Shown: positions 1 to 6,985, numbered from the stretch's first letter. The stretch: 8,350 nt of DNA from Deltaproteobacteria bacterium UBA6967 (GCA_002450295.1 DJYX01000047.1:7061-15410); one strand, 5' to 3'. The notes: a model not told the origin generated them from the letters alone. Translations and numbers: made by a program.

Positions 1-975
1 TTCAAGGGCTACCCCGTCACCTTCCTTCAGCAAGGTTGCTGGATCCGCCAGCAAGGTGAGATCCTGTCCTGCACAGAGCAGATGCAGGTAGGTCTGGTCG
101 CCAAGATATTCAACACGTTGCACTTGGGCTGGAACCGTGGCTTGGGTCTGCTTATCTGCAGAATGCAACTGAACATGGTCTGTCCGCAATCCAAGCTGTG
201 TGGTGTTGGCAGGAGCCTGTACGGGCCATTCATTACTCAATGGCACAAGATTGATCGAGGGTTGCCCAAGTCGCTCAGCCACATAGGTATTGTTTGGCTG
301 TTCAAAAATTTCCTTGGGGGTTCCCAGCTGTACCAGTTCACCCTCTCGGAGCACACCAATGCGATCAGCCAGAGTCATTGCTTCCACCTGGTCGTGGGTC
401 ACATAAAGGATCGTTGCCCCAAGATTCTGCTGAATGTGCTTCAACTCCACTCGCAGTTCAGCTCGCAGCTTCGCATCCAGGGAGGAGAGCGGTTCATCCA
501 TTAGATAGATGGTTGGCTTTCGTACCAGTGCCCGGCCAATCGCGACACGCTGCATCTCCCCACCGGACAAGGCCGTGGCCTTATTTTCAAGCTTGTGTTT
601 GATCCGCACCATCTTCGCAATTTCCTCAACCCGACTGGCAACAGCGTCTTCTGAAAGACCGGATACTGGCGAGCGAAGCGGGAAGCTCAGGTTGTCCCGA
701 ACCGTTAGGTGTGGATACAGCGAGTATTGCTGGAAAACAAACGCAACATCTCGCTCAGCGGGTTGCGACTTTGTCATGTCCAGGCCATTGATCCGAATAC
801 TTCCAGAATCTGCCTCCTCCAATCCAGCAATCAAGCGGAGAGTGGTTGTCTTGCCAGCTCCCGAAGGGCCCAACAAAACGACCAGTTCTCCATCTCCAAT
901 GGTCAACTCAAGGTTGTTGATAGCAAGCGTATCCCCGAAGCGCTTCTGTATTCCCTGGAGAGCGATCTCAGCCAT
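1..975 (-). CDS. ABC importer ATP-binding protein, MalK/UgpC type, second of a pair (3' end outside window)
   Basis: This cytoplasmic ATPase powers the sugar importer encoded upstream. I translated it by hand: 325 codons from ATG 975-973 are open to base 1, so the C-terminus lies outside the window (family length is usually about 330-370). Visible motifs are Walker A GPSGAGKTT at residues 36-44, Q-loop FVFQQ with Q82, signature LSGGEMQ at 136-142 (E in place of the usual Q at the fifth position), Walker B IYLMDEP at 156-162 with catalytic E161, D-loop SLD at 165-167, and switch H194. Residues from about 235 onward form a TOBE-like regulatory region, as in MalK. The start is supported by GGAGGTGA at 986-979. 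The gene overlaps the 3' end of the preceding ATPase gene by 8 bases, which suggests translational coupling. It is clearly related to that neighbour but differs throughout, so the two probably pair as a heterodimer. Confidence 0.93.
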   Translation of the reverse strand, partial: MAEIALQGIQKRFGDTLAINNLELTIGDGELVVLLGPSGAGKTTTLRLIAGLEEADSGSIRINGLDMTKSQPAERDVAFVFQQYSLYPHLTVRDNLSFPLRSPVSGLSEDAVASRVEEIAKMVRIKHKLENKATALSGGEMQRVAIGRALVRKPTIYLMDEPLSSLDAKLRAELRVELKHIQQNLGATILYVTHDQVEAMTLADRIGVLREGELVQLGTPKEIFEQPNNTYVAERLGQPSINLVPLSNEWPVQAPANTTQLGLRTDHVQLHSADKQTQATVPAQVQRVEYLGDQTYLHLLCAGQDLTLLADPATLLKEGDGVALE

Positions 976-2062
976 GAGTCACCTCCGTGGGCAATGCTTT
1001 GCCATCACTCTTGTCAAACAGAGAGGCTCGCTGAGCAGCAAAATTCAATCGCACTGATTGTCCTTCCCCAAATGAATGAGTGCTACGAACGCGAGAAAGT
1101 GCTTGTCCGTAAGGAGTCTGGATGGTCAAGATCTGGGTGGTTCCCATGTATTCGACGACACTGATTTCTCCTGGTAGGGGACCGTTCTGCTCTGGAAGTA
1201 AGTGTTCCGGGCGAACACCCAAGACAAGATTGTCTGCTTGAACACCCTGTGTTGACGCAGGACAACGAAGTGTTCCACAACCCTCGCCTGGCAGAGTGAT
1301 CTCCGTTTGTCCAGGCTCCAGCGAATTGGGCAAGGTGAGCAAGTTCATCGGTGGAGATCCGATAAAATCAGCGACATACATGGTTGCTGGCTTATTGTAG
1401 ATCTCGCTTGGAGTCCCCAACTGCTCAATCACACCGTGATTCATCACCGCAATCCGGTCAGACATCGCCATCGCCTCCAGTTGGTCATGCGTGACGTAAA
1501 CCGTCGTTGCCTCAATTCGGTCATGCAATCCCTTCAGTTCCTGGCACATCAAATTACGAAATTCAGCATCAAGAGCACCAAGAGGTTCATCCATCAGGAA
1601 GGCTTTCGGGCGACGAATGATCGCTCTTCCGAGGGCTACGCGTTGACGGTCACCACCAGATAACCCGGAGACAGAACGATTCAGCAGATGATCAATTCTC
1701 AGTAGACGAGCCGCTTCTTCAACTCGCTGCTTGATTTCTGAAGAAGGGATCCCGATGCACTTCAATGGGAAAGCCAGATTTTTCCGCACATTCATGTGGG
1801 GATAGAGCGCAAACAACTGGAAGACAAACGCAATGTCTCGTTGAGACGCTGGTAGGAAAGTAACTTCCTCCTGATCCAGCCGAATCTCACCAGAAGTTGG
1901 CAACTCCAATCCAGCAATCATCCGTAACGTTGTTGTCTTTCCACACCCAGAGGGCCCCAACATCACGAAGAATTCGCCGTTTTGAATCGTGAAGCTGGAG
2001 TCTTGGACCGCAACAAACTCCCCAAAGGATTTTTTCAGGCGACTGACTTGAATCTCGGCCAT
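968..2062 (-). CDS. ABC importer ATP-binding protein, MalK/UgpC type, first of a pair
   Basis: This 364-residue cytoplasmic ATPase belongs to the carbohydrate importer. It has Walker A GPSGCGKTT at residues 36-44, Q-loop FVFQ with Q82, signature LSGGDRQ at 134-140 (D instead of Q), Walker B FLMDEP at 155-160 with catalytic E159, D-loop ALD at 163-165 and switch H192. The nucleotide-binding site therefore looks intact. Residues from about 230 to the end form the TOBE/regulatory domain, including a VRPEHL motif. The start ATG 2062-2060 lies 3 bases after the stop of the small membrane protein. Only a weak GGA ribosome site is visible ahead of it, so translation is probably coupled. Walker A falls at the same residue number as in the next gene, consistent with an old duplication. 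Paired non-identical ATPases are known from the rhizobial glycerol importer GlpSTPQV; membership of that subgroup here is inference. Confidence 0.96.
   Translation of the reverse strand: MAEIQVSRLKKSFGEFVAVQDSSFTIQNGEFFVMLGPSGCGKTTTLRMIAGLELPTSGEIRLDQEEVTFLPASQRDIAFVFQLFALYPHMNVRKNLAFPLKCIGIPSSEIKQRVEEAARLLRIDHLLNRSVSGLSGGDRQRVALGRAIIRRPKAFLMDEPLGALDAEFRNLMCQELKGLHDRIEATTVYVTHDQLEAMAMSDRIAVMNHGVIEQLGTPSEIYNKPATMYVADFIGSPPMNLLTLPNSLEPGQTEITLPGEGCGTLRCPASTQGVQADNLVLGVRPEHLLPEQNGPLPGEISVVEYMGTTQILTIQTPYGQALSRVRSTHSFGEGQSVRLNFAAQRASLFDKSDGKALPTEVTHG
979..986 (-). promoter_or_regulatory. Strong Shine-Dalgarno site for the second ATPase
   Basis: On the minus strand this reads GGAGGTGA, an almost complete anti-16S match. 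The GGAGG core ends 6 bases before ATG 975-973. It lies inside the last codons of the upstream ATPase gene, so it fixes the start of a gene that overlaps its neighbour. Confidence 0.8.
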
Positions 2063-2065
2063 TTG

Positions 2066-2260
2066 TTATTCCGGGAAGTGGCTCACGATGATGAACAAAA
2101 CGGTGCCTGTGAGGATCACCACGAAGGAGTAGGTGTAAAGCACGAGCAAAAAGGGCTGCATCAACATCACCACCCCAAACAGGATGATCACTGTAGCAAT
2201 CCACTCCCAGAAATTTCTTCGAAAGTAGCGCCGAAGGCTCAATGTTGTGTTCTCTGACAT
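2066..2260 (-). CDS. Small two-helix membrane protein, 64 residues, in the ABC importer operon
   Basis: I do not recognise a named family. The 64-residue product begins MSENTTLSLRRYF and has a basic, aromatic N-terminus with R10, R11, R14, R15, F17, W18 and W20. Two hydrophobic stretches follow, about residues 21-34 and 37-59, separated by QP at 35-36, which suggests a tight helical hairpin in the inner membrane with positive N-terminal residues in the cytoplasm. It ends SHFPE. The start is well supported: ATG 2260-2258 follows GAGGAG at 2270-2265. A longer in-frame reading from 2482 exists, but it runs through the permease gene in another frame and is rejected. The gene sits 11 bases after the permease stop and 3 bases before the ATPase start, so it belongs to the transporter operon. 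An accessory role in assembling or stabilising the importer is inference. Small membrane proteins such as DUF2160 are known beside glycerol-type importers, but membership is not shown here. Confidence 0.82.
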   Translation of the reverse strand: MSENTTLSLRRYFRRNFWEWIATVIILFGVVMLMQPFLLVLYTYSFVVILTGTVLFIIVSHFPE

Positions 2261-2264
2261 CCAG

Positions 2265-2270
2265 CTCCTC
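2265..2270 (-). promoter_or_regulatory. Shine-Dalgarno site that fixes the start of the small membrane protein
   Basis: The minus strand reads GAGGAG four bases before ATG 2260-2258 and just after the permease TAA. Its position argues that the short 64-residue product, rather than a longer extension, is the translated one. Confidence 0.75.
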
Positions 2271-2271
2271 T

Positions 2272-3210
2272 TTATTTGCGGACGGCGCCGAAAGTGATTC
2301 CACGTAGCAGATGCTTGCGGAGCATGATCGTGAAGAAAACGATGGGTACCAGGAAGAGTGTTGCGCCAGCTGCTACCGCAGGCCAGTCTAGTCCACCTTC
2401 CCCAATGATGGTTGGAATGAAAGGTGGTGCTGTCTGAGCGGTGCCTGAGGTTAGTAGGAGGGCAAAGGCATATTCGTTCCAACTGAAGATCAAACAGAAT
2501 ATTGCGGTTGCTGCTATGCCTGTAGTTGCCTGGGGTAAGACCACTTTACGGAAAGACTGGAAACGAGAGTAGCCATCAATCATCGCAGCTTCCTCGTATT
2601 CCCGCGGAATCTCATCAATGAAGCCCTTCAGAAGCCAGACCGCCAAGGAGATGTTGACAGCCGTGTAGAGGAGGATCATTCCTAGATGCGTATCTGCCAA
2701 GCCCAACTCGCGATACATCAAAAAGATGGGAATCGCCACAGCGATTGGTGGCATCATCCGGGTGGAGAGGATGAAAAACATCAGATCGTCTTTGAGCGGA
2801 ATCTTAAAGCGTGAGAAGGCATAAGCCGCCAGAGTTCCCAGGAAGACCGAAAGAAAGGTAGAACCGAAGCCGATGATGATGGAATTCAAGAAGCGTTGCC
2901 CAAACTTGGAAGGCCCTGCGATCACCATGCTTCGTGAGCGCACCAACTCATCGTACCAGGTTTCCGGAGGCGGCAATGTTTCCATGTACTCTGGAGTTTG
3001 CCGAGTTCGAGTAGTGAAGACGTTTACATAGCCTTCCATGGTTGGGGAGAACACCATCTTGGGAGGATAGCTGATCGAATCCTGGGGTGACTTGAAGCCC
3101 GTTAGGAATATCCAAATCAGCGGAATGATGCTGACCAATGCGTACAGAATAACTAGTCCAGCAGCTAATCGCTTGCCCCAGGGCTTTTCGTGTGGAGGTG
3201 CGGAACTCAT
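2272..3210 (-). CDS. Carbohydrate ABC transporter permease, MalG type
   Basis: This inner-membrane permease of the binding-protein-dependent importer has 312 residues when started at ATG 3210-3208 (MSSAPPHEKP). That ATG overlaps the TGA of the upstream permease as ATGA, the usual coupled arrangement. An in-frame ATG at 3312 would add 34 residues without membrane-protein character lying wholly inside the other permease gene, so I rejected it. TM1 spans about residues 15-37. The TM1-TM2 periplasmic stretch (about 40-105) looks long for the family. Further hydrophobic segments lie near 108-132, 143-165, 176-196, 230-250 and 280-302. The cytoplasmic EAA loop that docks the ATPase is at 207-226 and includes EAAMIDGYSRF and a closing VVLP. 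It forms the pore with the MalF-type partner. Confidence 0.95.
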   Translation of the reverse strand: MSSAPPHEKPWGKRLAAGLVILYALVSIIPLIWIFLTGFKSPQDSISYPPKMVFSPTMEGYVNVFTTRTRQTPEYMETLPPPETWYDELVRSRSMVIAGPSKFGQRFLNSIIIGFGSTFLSVFLGTLAAYAFSRFKIPLKDDLMFFILSTRMMPPIAVAIPIFLMYRELGLADTHLGMILLYTAVNISLAVWLLKGFIDEIPREYEEAAMIDGYSRFQSFRKVVLPQATTGIAATAIFCLIFSWNEYAFALLLTSGTAQTAPPFIPTIIGEGGLDWPAVAAGATLFLVPIVFFTIMLRKHLLRGITFGAVRK

Positions 3211-4169
3211 CGTTGCTTCACCGCATTGAGAGCTTTGACGTAGATGTTCGCCACGCCAAAGACTGTCACAAAAAGAATGATGGCAAAGGCTGAAGAGTAT
3301 CCAGTCCGCCACTTCTCAAAAGCCTCTCGCTTTAGATTTATCGAAGCTAGTTCAGTCACTGAGCCAGGGCCTCCGTTAGTAAGTTGAACAACTAAATCGA
3401 ACATTTTGAAGTTTTCGATAGCTCGGAAAAGCACCGCAAGCATCAAGAAAGGCAGGATCATTGGTATAGTAATTGACCAAAACTGTCGCCACTTTGATGC
3501 CCGATCTACTTCTGCCGCTTCATAGATGTAGTCTGGGATTGAACGCAAGCCTGCTAGGCAGATCAGCATGATGTAGGGTGTCCACATCCATGTGTCGACT
3601 ATCACGATGGACCAGGGTGCTAAGTTTACATCCCCCAACATCTCAAAAGAAGAAGGATCAGCGCCTGTGAAGAAGGCGATGATGTAATTGAAAAGACCGA
3701 TCTGGGGTTGATAGAGAAAGCGCCAGAAATTTCCCACTACTGCCGGTGAAAGCATCATTGGCAGCAAGATCAGCGTGGTCCAGAAAGAGTGTCCTTTGAA
3801 TTGCTTGTTCAGCAGCCAAGCTAGGCCAAAGCCTAGCAGTACCTGCAGCAGCATCGTCCATATGAGAAAGTGTGCGGTCGTCTGCAAGGTGATCCAGATA
3901 TCTGCATCACCCAGCACACGCTCGTAGTTTCTGAGGCCAATGAACTTTTCACCGCGGGCAGCACGGTTCGCTTTGTAGTTGGTAAAGGATAGTTGGATGG
4001 TCCAAATCAACGGGAAGATGTTGATCGCCAACAACAGTAGGATTGTTGGAGTCACAAAGAGCCAGGCAATGGCTCGATCTGACAGCCCTCTGACTTGCCT
4101 GGCAACGGGCGCAGGTGTCGCAACAGCTGCAGAGGAAGCAATTTTTTGAAGTATGGAAGGACGAGGCAT
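3207..4169 (-). CDS. Carbohydrate ABC transporter permease, MalF/UgpA type
   Basis: This 320-residue inner-membrane permease forms one half of the translocation pore. The cytoplasmic N-terminus (about residues 1-32) is rich in Ala, Pro and Arg. TM1 is at about 34-58, with further segments near 95-120, 131-152, 185-207, 234-252 and 293-314. The EAA loop for ATPase contact lies at 217-236, reading EAAEVDRASKW and closing in ITIP; R223 replaces the common glycine, a variation often seen in MalF-type proteins. The start ATG 4169-4167 has GGAG four bases upstream. The stop overlaps the MalG-type start by four bases. A 71-base gap containing a strong hairpin separates it from the binding-protein gene, so permease expression is probably lower than that of the binding protein. 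Confidence 0.96.
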   Translation of the reverse strand: MPRPSILQKIASSAAVATPAPVARQVRGLSDRAIAWLFVTPTILLLLAINIFPLIWTIQLSFTNYKANRAARGEKFIGLRNYERVLGDADIWITLQTTAHFLIWTMLLQVLLGFGLAWLLNKQFKGHSFWTTLILLPMMLSPAVVGNFWRFLYQPQIGLFNYIIAFFTGADPSSFEMLGDVNLAPWSIVIVDTWMWTPYIMLICLAGLRSIPDYIYEAAEVDRASKWRQFWSITIPMILPFLMLAVLFRAIENFKMFDLVVQLTNGGPGSVTELASINLKREAFEKWRTGYSSAFAIILFVTVFGVANIYVKALNAVKQR

Positions 4170-4193
4170 CGGGCTCCGTTTAATTGAAACTGA

Positions 4194-4233
4194 TCACAGG
4201 AATTCAACTGCTAGTAACAGTGAATTCCTGTGA
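4194..4233 (-). promoter_or_regulatory. Strong intergenic hairpin between binding-protein and permease genes
   Basis: The arms are TCACAGGAATTC (4194-4205) and GAATTCCTGTGA (4222-4233), a perfect 12-bp match. After one bulged A (4206) the stem continues with ACTG (4207-4210) against CAGT (4218-4221), closing a 7-base loop at 4211-4217. It begins 7 bases after the TAA of the binding-protein gene. On the transcribed side it is not followed by a T-run, so it is unlikely to be a full intrinsic terminator. By analogy with the malE-malF intergenic structures of enteric bacteria, it may protect the upstream message from 3' exonucleases and keep binding protein in excess over permease. Confidence 0.75.
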
Positions 4234-4240
4234 ATTCATC

Positions 4241-5581
4241 TTAGAGCTTGCCTTCGTCTTCGAAGGTCTCTGTCCAGTCTTCAATCAACTTGTCGAGTGC
4301 TTCTTGAGCGGTTCCTTGATCAGCAACCACAAAGTCATGCACGCGCTTCTGCATCGCTAGCAGCAGTTCTGCGTAAGCAGGCTCCTGCCAGAAATCCTGA
4401 ACTCCATCCATCGCCTTCAGGAAGTCTGCAGCAAACGGTTGGGTGTTAGCAAAGCCTGGATCCAAAAGAACAGACTTGTGGCAAGAATATCCACCCAATG
4501 ACCACCACTTCTTCTGAACTTCAGGGGAAGCGAACCACTTGATGTACTCCAAGGCTTGATCCTTCTTCTCGGAGTAGGAAACCACGGAGATTCCCTGTCC
4601 ACCCAATGTAGAAGCTTCTACTTTCTGACCTGGATTCACGAAGAATCCGATCTTGTCACCACCCACTACAGGGTCCTTGTGGAGACCTGGGAAGAAAGCG
4701 AACCAGTTCATCATCATAGCAACCTGTCCGGACTTGAACGCATCCAGTCCTTCTGACATGTAGCTATCGGTGTAGCCTGGAGGAGTACAGCACTTGTAGA
4801 GTTCCTTGTAGAATTCCAGCGCTGCCACAGCATCCGGTGAGTTAACAAAGCCTTCCATGTCATAGGGCTTGTTAGGATTTTGGTACTTGAAACCCCAGGA
4901 GTAGAGAGCACCAGTCGCACCCATTGTGATTCCCTCAGATCCACGCTCGGTGAAGATCGCAGCACCATAGACACGCTTCCCGTCAATATCTCGCCCCTGG
5001 AAGAACTCGGCAATGTCCTTCATCTCTGTCCAGGTCTTTGGCGGCTCCAGATCACGTCCGTACTTGGACTTGAATTCTGAACGTAGCGCCGGCCGCGAGA
5101 ACCAGTCCTTTCGGTAGACCCAGCCATTGGCATCACCCATCGCCGGCAGAGCCCAGTAGTTGGGGCTTCCTTTTGGCCAGGTAGAGTAGGCGTAAACAGT
5201 TGCTGGCAGGAAGTCATCCATTGAGATGCCTTCCTTATCGAAGAAGCTGTTTAGCTTAACGTAGTGTCCATTCTCAGCAGAACCACCGATCCACTGACTG
5301 TCTCCAATCAGCAGGTCACAAAGTTTACCGCCGGAGTTCAGTTCGTTTAGCATTCGGTCAGCATAATTGGGCCAGGGCACGAACTCGAAGTTCATTTCGA
5401 TTCCACTCTGGGCTGTGAAGTCCTTGGACATCTCAACCAAAGCGTTTGCAGGGTCCCACGCTGCCCAGCATAGAGTGAGGCTTTGGGCTTGAGCCTTCTG
5501 GCTTGGCGCCGCCATGACCGTCAGCGCTAGTGCAGCACCGGCTGCGGTCTGCAGCATTGACTTGATCCATCCCTTTTTCAT
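4241..5581 (-). CDS. Periplasmic carbohydrate-binding protein of ABC importer (family 1 solute-binding protein)
   Basis: This 446-residue periplasmic receptor delivers substrate to the two permeases. The signal peptide has a basic start (MKKGWIK), a hydrophobic core at about residues 10-25 and an AQA site predicting cleavage after A32. No lipobox cysteine is present, so the mature protein should be soluble in a periplasm, which supports a Gram-negative host. The mature part is rich in tryptophan and other aromatics, as in sugar binders (WAAWDP near 39-44, FVPWPNYADR, YWALPAMGDANGW). The C-lobe carries the family pattern GGQGISVVSYS followed by ALEYIKWFASPEVQKKW. Several cysteines (LTLCW, KLCDLL, YKCCTPPG, YSCHK) might form disulphides after export. 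The start ATG 5581-5579 has GAGGA 3 bases upstream. Length and context fit sugar or polyol uptake; the exact substrate cannot be assigned. Confidence 0.96.
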   Translation of the reverse strand: MKKGWIKSMLQTAAGAALALTVMAAPSQKAQAQSLTLCWAAWDPANALVEMSKDFTAQSGIEMNFEFVPWPNYADRMLNELNSGGKLCDLLIGDSQWIGGSAENGHYVKLNSFFDKEGISMDDFLPATVYAYSTWPKGSPNYWALPAMGDANGWVYRKDWFSRPALRSEFKSKYGRDLEPPKTWTEMKDIAEFFQGRDIDGKRVYGAAIFTERGSEGITMGATGALYSWGFKYQNPNKPYDMEGFVNSPDAVAALEFYKELYKCCTPPGYTDSYMSEGLDAFKSGQVAMMMNWFAFFPGLHKDPVVGGDKIGFFVNPGQKVEASTLGGQGISVVSYSEKKDQALEYIKWFASPEVQKKWWSLGGYSCHKSVLLDPGFANTQPFAADFLKAMDGVQDFWQEPAYAELLLAMQKRVHDFVVADQGTAQEALDKLIEDWTETFEDEGKL

Positions 5582-5608
5582 GATTCCTCTCTTGTTAAGG
5601 AGATCCCA

Positions 5609-5636
5609 TCACCCGATCTGAAATGATTCCGGGTGA
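5609..5636 (-). promoter_or_regulatory. Hairpin in the leader of the binding-protein mRNA
   Basis: TCACCCG (5609-5615) pairs with CGGGTGA (5630-5636). The stem can continue with ATC (5616-5618) against GAT (5625-5627), giving about 10 pairs with a two-base bulge and a six-base loop. It lies about 18 bases upstream of the GAGGA ribosome site without covering it. A second, smaller hairpin (CCGGA 5660-5664 with TCCGG 5671-5675) lies further upstream. Possible roles are mRNA stabilisation or a protein-binding site; no riboswitch class was recognised. Confidence 0.5.
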
Positions 5637-5679
5637 ACAGTTGTCGCTTGTTCCAGGCTCCGGAATCGACTCCGGTCTG

Positions 5680-5687
5680 TTGCGCAA
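5680..5687. promoter_or_regulatory. Candidate operator palindrome TTGCGCAA ahead of the importer operon
   Basis: The sequence is a perfect 8-base palindrome with a central CG, the shape often seen at the core of LacI-family operators that control sugar genes. It lies immediately downstream of the weak promoter candidate and about 100 bases before the binding-protein ATG. The symmetry stops after 8 bases and no regulator gene is in the window, so this is a weak call. Confidence 0.25.
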
Positions 5688-5690
5688 GGC

Positions 5691-5719
5691 GCTAAATTAG
5701 TAAACGTAAAACTAAACAA
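5691..5719 (-). promoter_or_regulatory. Weak promoter candidate for the ABC importer operon
   Basis: On the minus strand TTGTTT (5719-5714) is followed after 17 bases by TTTAGC (5696-5691), in the most AT-rich stretch of the window. Each hexamer matches only about half of the sigma-70 consensus. The 215-base gap, the longest in the window, makes a promoter here likely, but the exact position is uncertain. Confidence 0.2.
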
Positions 5720-5726
5720 AAGAAAG

Positions 5727-5755
5727 AAAAAAATACGCCGAACACAAATTTCGCA
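5727..5755 (-). terminator. Possible weak intrinsic terminator after the oxidoreductase gene
   Basis: On the minus strand GCGAA (5754-5750) can pair with TTCG/GC (5742-5737) across a 7-base loop, with one bulged G. A TA and then seven T residues (5733-5727) follow, with more T-rich sequence after that. The stem is short, so termination would be partial at best. It would separate the oxidoreductase transcript from the importer operon. Confidence 0.35.
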
Positions 5756-5796
5756 CTTGCACAATCAGATAGAATGGAGGTTGGAAAGGGAAAATG

Positions 5797-6975
5797 TCAG
5801 CTGTTTAGTGAAGTCCACACTCCGCCATTTTTGTGGGAACGCAACACGGCATCAACAAAGCGCATCCCTTGTAGACCTTCTTCCAGATCGGGGAAAATCA
5901 CCTCATCTGGTTGATCTTTTCCGTTACGCTTGGCTTCAATTGCATCAGCCACTTCACGATAGATGGTAGCAAAACCTTCGAGGTAGCCCTCAGGATGCCC
6001 TGGTGGAATTCTGGTGACCCTTTCAGCCGCACCTGTCAGGCCAGGACCGCCTCGTCCAAGCAGGCGAGAAGTTTCCCCAAGAGGGGAGAACGTTAAATAA
6101 TTAGGGTTTTCCTGAGACCAACTCAGGCCGGCTTTTTCTCCATAAATCCGCAGACGTAGTCCATTTTCATTTCCAGGGGCCACTTGACTAGCCCAAAGCA
6201 TACCTTTGGCGCCCCCTTCAAAGCGTAGCAGCACGTGGACGTTATCATCGAGCTGCCTTCCATCAACAAAGGAATTCAGGTCTGCCAACACACTCACTGG
6301 CGCAAGTCCCGAGACGAAACAGGCTAAATGGAAGGCATGGGTTCCAATATCTCCAAGACATCCACCTCCTCCGGCCTGATTCGGATCTGTTCGCCAGGAA
6401 GCTTGCTTTTGCCCGGTGTCTTCCAACTTTTCGCTCAGCCAATCCTGCGGATATTCCGCTTGAACCACCCGAATCTTTCCAAGCTCTCCACTAGCGATGA
6501 TTTCACGAGCATGTCGAATCAACGGATAACCGCTGTAGTTGTAAGTTACGGCAAAAAGACGACCTTTCTCCTTAACCAGTTCAGATAGTCCCTCGGTGTC
6601 CGCAAGATGAGCAGCCAACGGTTTGTCACAAATCACGTGGATCCCAGCTTCCAGAAAGGCTTTGGCAATCGGGACATGCAGATGATTTGGGGTAACGATC
6701 ACGACTGCCTCAATTCCATCAGGACGAGCCGCTTCCTGCTGAGCCATTTCGTGGTAGCTTCCGTAACAACGATCCGAGGTAATTCCAATGGCTTGACCGG
6801 AGCGCTTCGAACGCTCGGCTTCTGAACTCAAAGCCCCTGCAACCAGCTCAAAACGGTCATCAATGCGAGCCGCAATGCGATGTACTGCTCCAATAAAGGC
6901 GCCTTCTCCACCACCCACCATTCCATAGGGAATGCGTCGGAAGTTCGAATTGGTTTCATGCGCTTCAATCGACAT
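5797..6975 (-). CDS. Gfo/Idh/MocA family NAD(P)-dependent sugar oxidoreductase
   Basis: This 392-residue cytoplasmic enzyme oxidises or reduces a hydroxyl/keto group on a sugar, polyol or related ring compound using NAD(P). The N-terminal Rossmann fold shows YGMVGGGEGAFIG at residues 17-29. The conserved IVTPNHLH (93-100) and CDKP (116-119, with catalytic-type K118) follow, CDKP being a variant of the usual EKP. The C-terminal substrate domain carries GGGGCLGDIGTHAFH (202-216), where D209 and H213 sit at the family active-site positions. The start is ATG 6975-6973, with GGAGG at 6985-6981. A TTG at 6987 would start inside the ribosome site and is rejected. The gene lies 44 bases after the metal-efflux gene and 215 bases before the importer operon. 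The GGGxGAFIG subgroup is often found next to TIM-barrel isomerases like the one at the window edge; substrate unknown. Confidence 0.95.
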   Translation of the reverse strand: MSIEAHETNSNFRRIPYGMVGGGEGAFIGAVHRIAARIDDRFELVAGALSSEAERSKRSGQAIGITSDRCYGSYHEMAQQEAARPDGIEAVVIVTPNHLHVPIAKAFLEAGIHVICDKPLAAHLADTEGLSELVKEKGRLFAVTYNYSGYPLIRHAREIIASGELGKIRVVQAEYPQDWLSEKLEDTGQKQASWRTDPNQAGGGGCLGDIGTHAFHLACFVSGLAPVSVLADLNSFVDGRQLDDNVHVLLRFEGGAKGMLWASQVAPGNENGLRLRIYGEKAGLSWSQENPNYLTFSPLGETSRLLGRGGPGLTGAAERVTRIPPGHPEGYLEGFATIYREVADAIEAKRNGKDQPDEVIFPDLEEGLQGMRFVDAVLRSHKNGGVWTSLNS

Positions 6976-6980
6976 GTAAT

Positions 6981-6985
6981 CCTCC
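6981..6985 (-). promoter_or_regulatory. Shine-Dalgarno site that decides the oxidoreductase start
   Basis: The minus strand reads GGAGG five bases before ATG 6975-6973. The alternative TTG start at 6987-6985 overlaps this site and can be excluded. Confidence 0.75.

Noticed and set aside
82..1164. Several plus-strand open frames of 102-182 codons
   Set aside because: They lie opposite the two ATPase genes, have no recognisable motifs and no operon logic; the minus strand encodes complete ABC ATPase motifs.
2066..2482. A 138-codon reading frame extending the small membrane protein upstream
   Set aside because: The first 74 codons overlap the well-supported permease gene in another frame, and a strong ribosome site precedes the ATG at 2260.
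3211..3312. Upstream ATG at 3312 for the MalG-type permease
   Set aside because: The extra 34 residues lie inside the other permease gene and lack family character; the ATGA overlap at 3210-3207 is the normal coupled start.
4241..5581. Binding protein as a lipoprotein
   Set aside because: There is no cysteine at the predicted cleavage site; the AQA motif fits ordinary signal peptidase I.
5757..6825. Plus-strand open frames opposite the oxidoreductase gene
   Set aside because: Short, without motifs, and fully covered by a clear Gfo/Idh/MocA coding frame on the minus strand.
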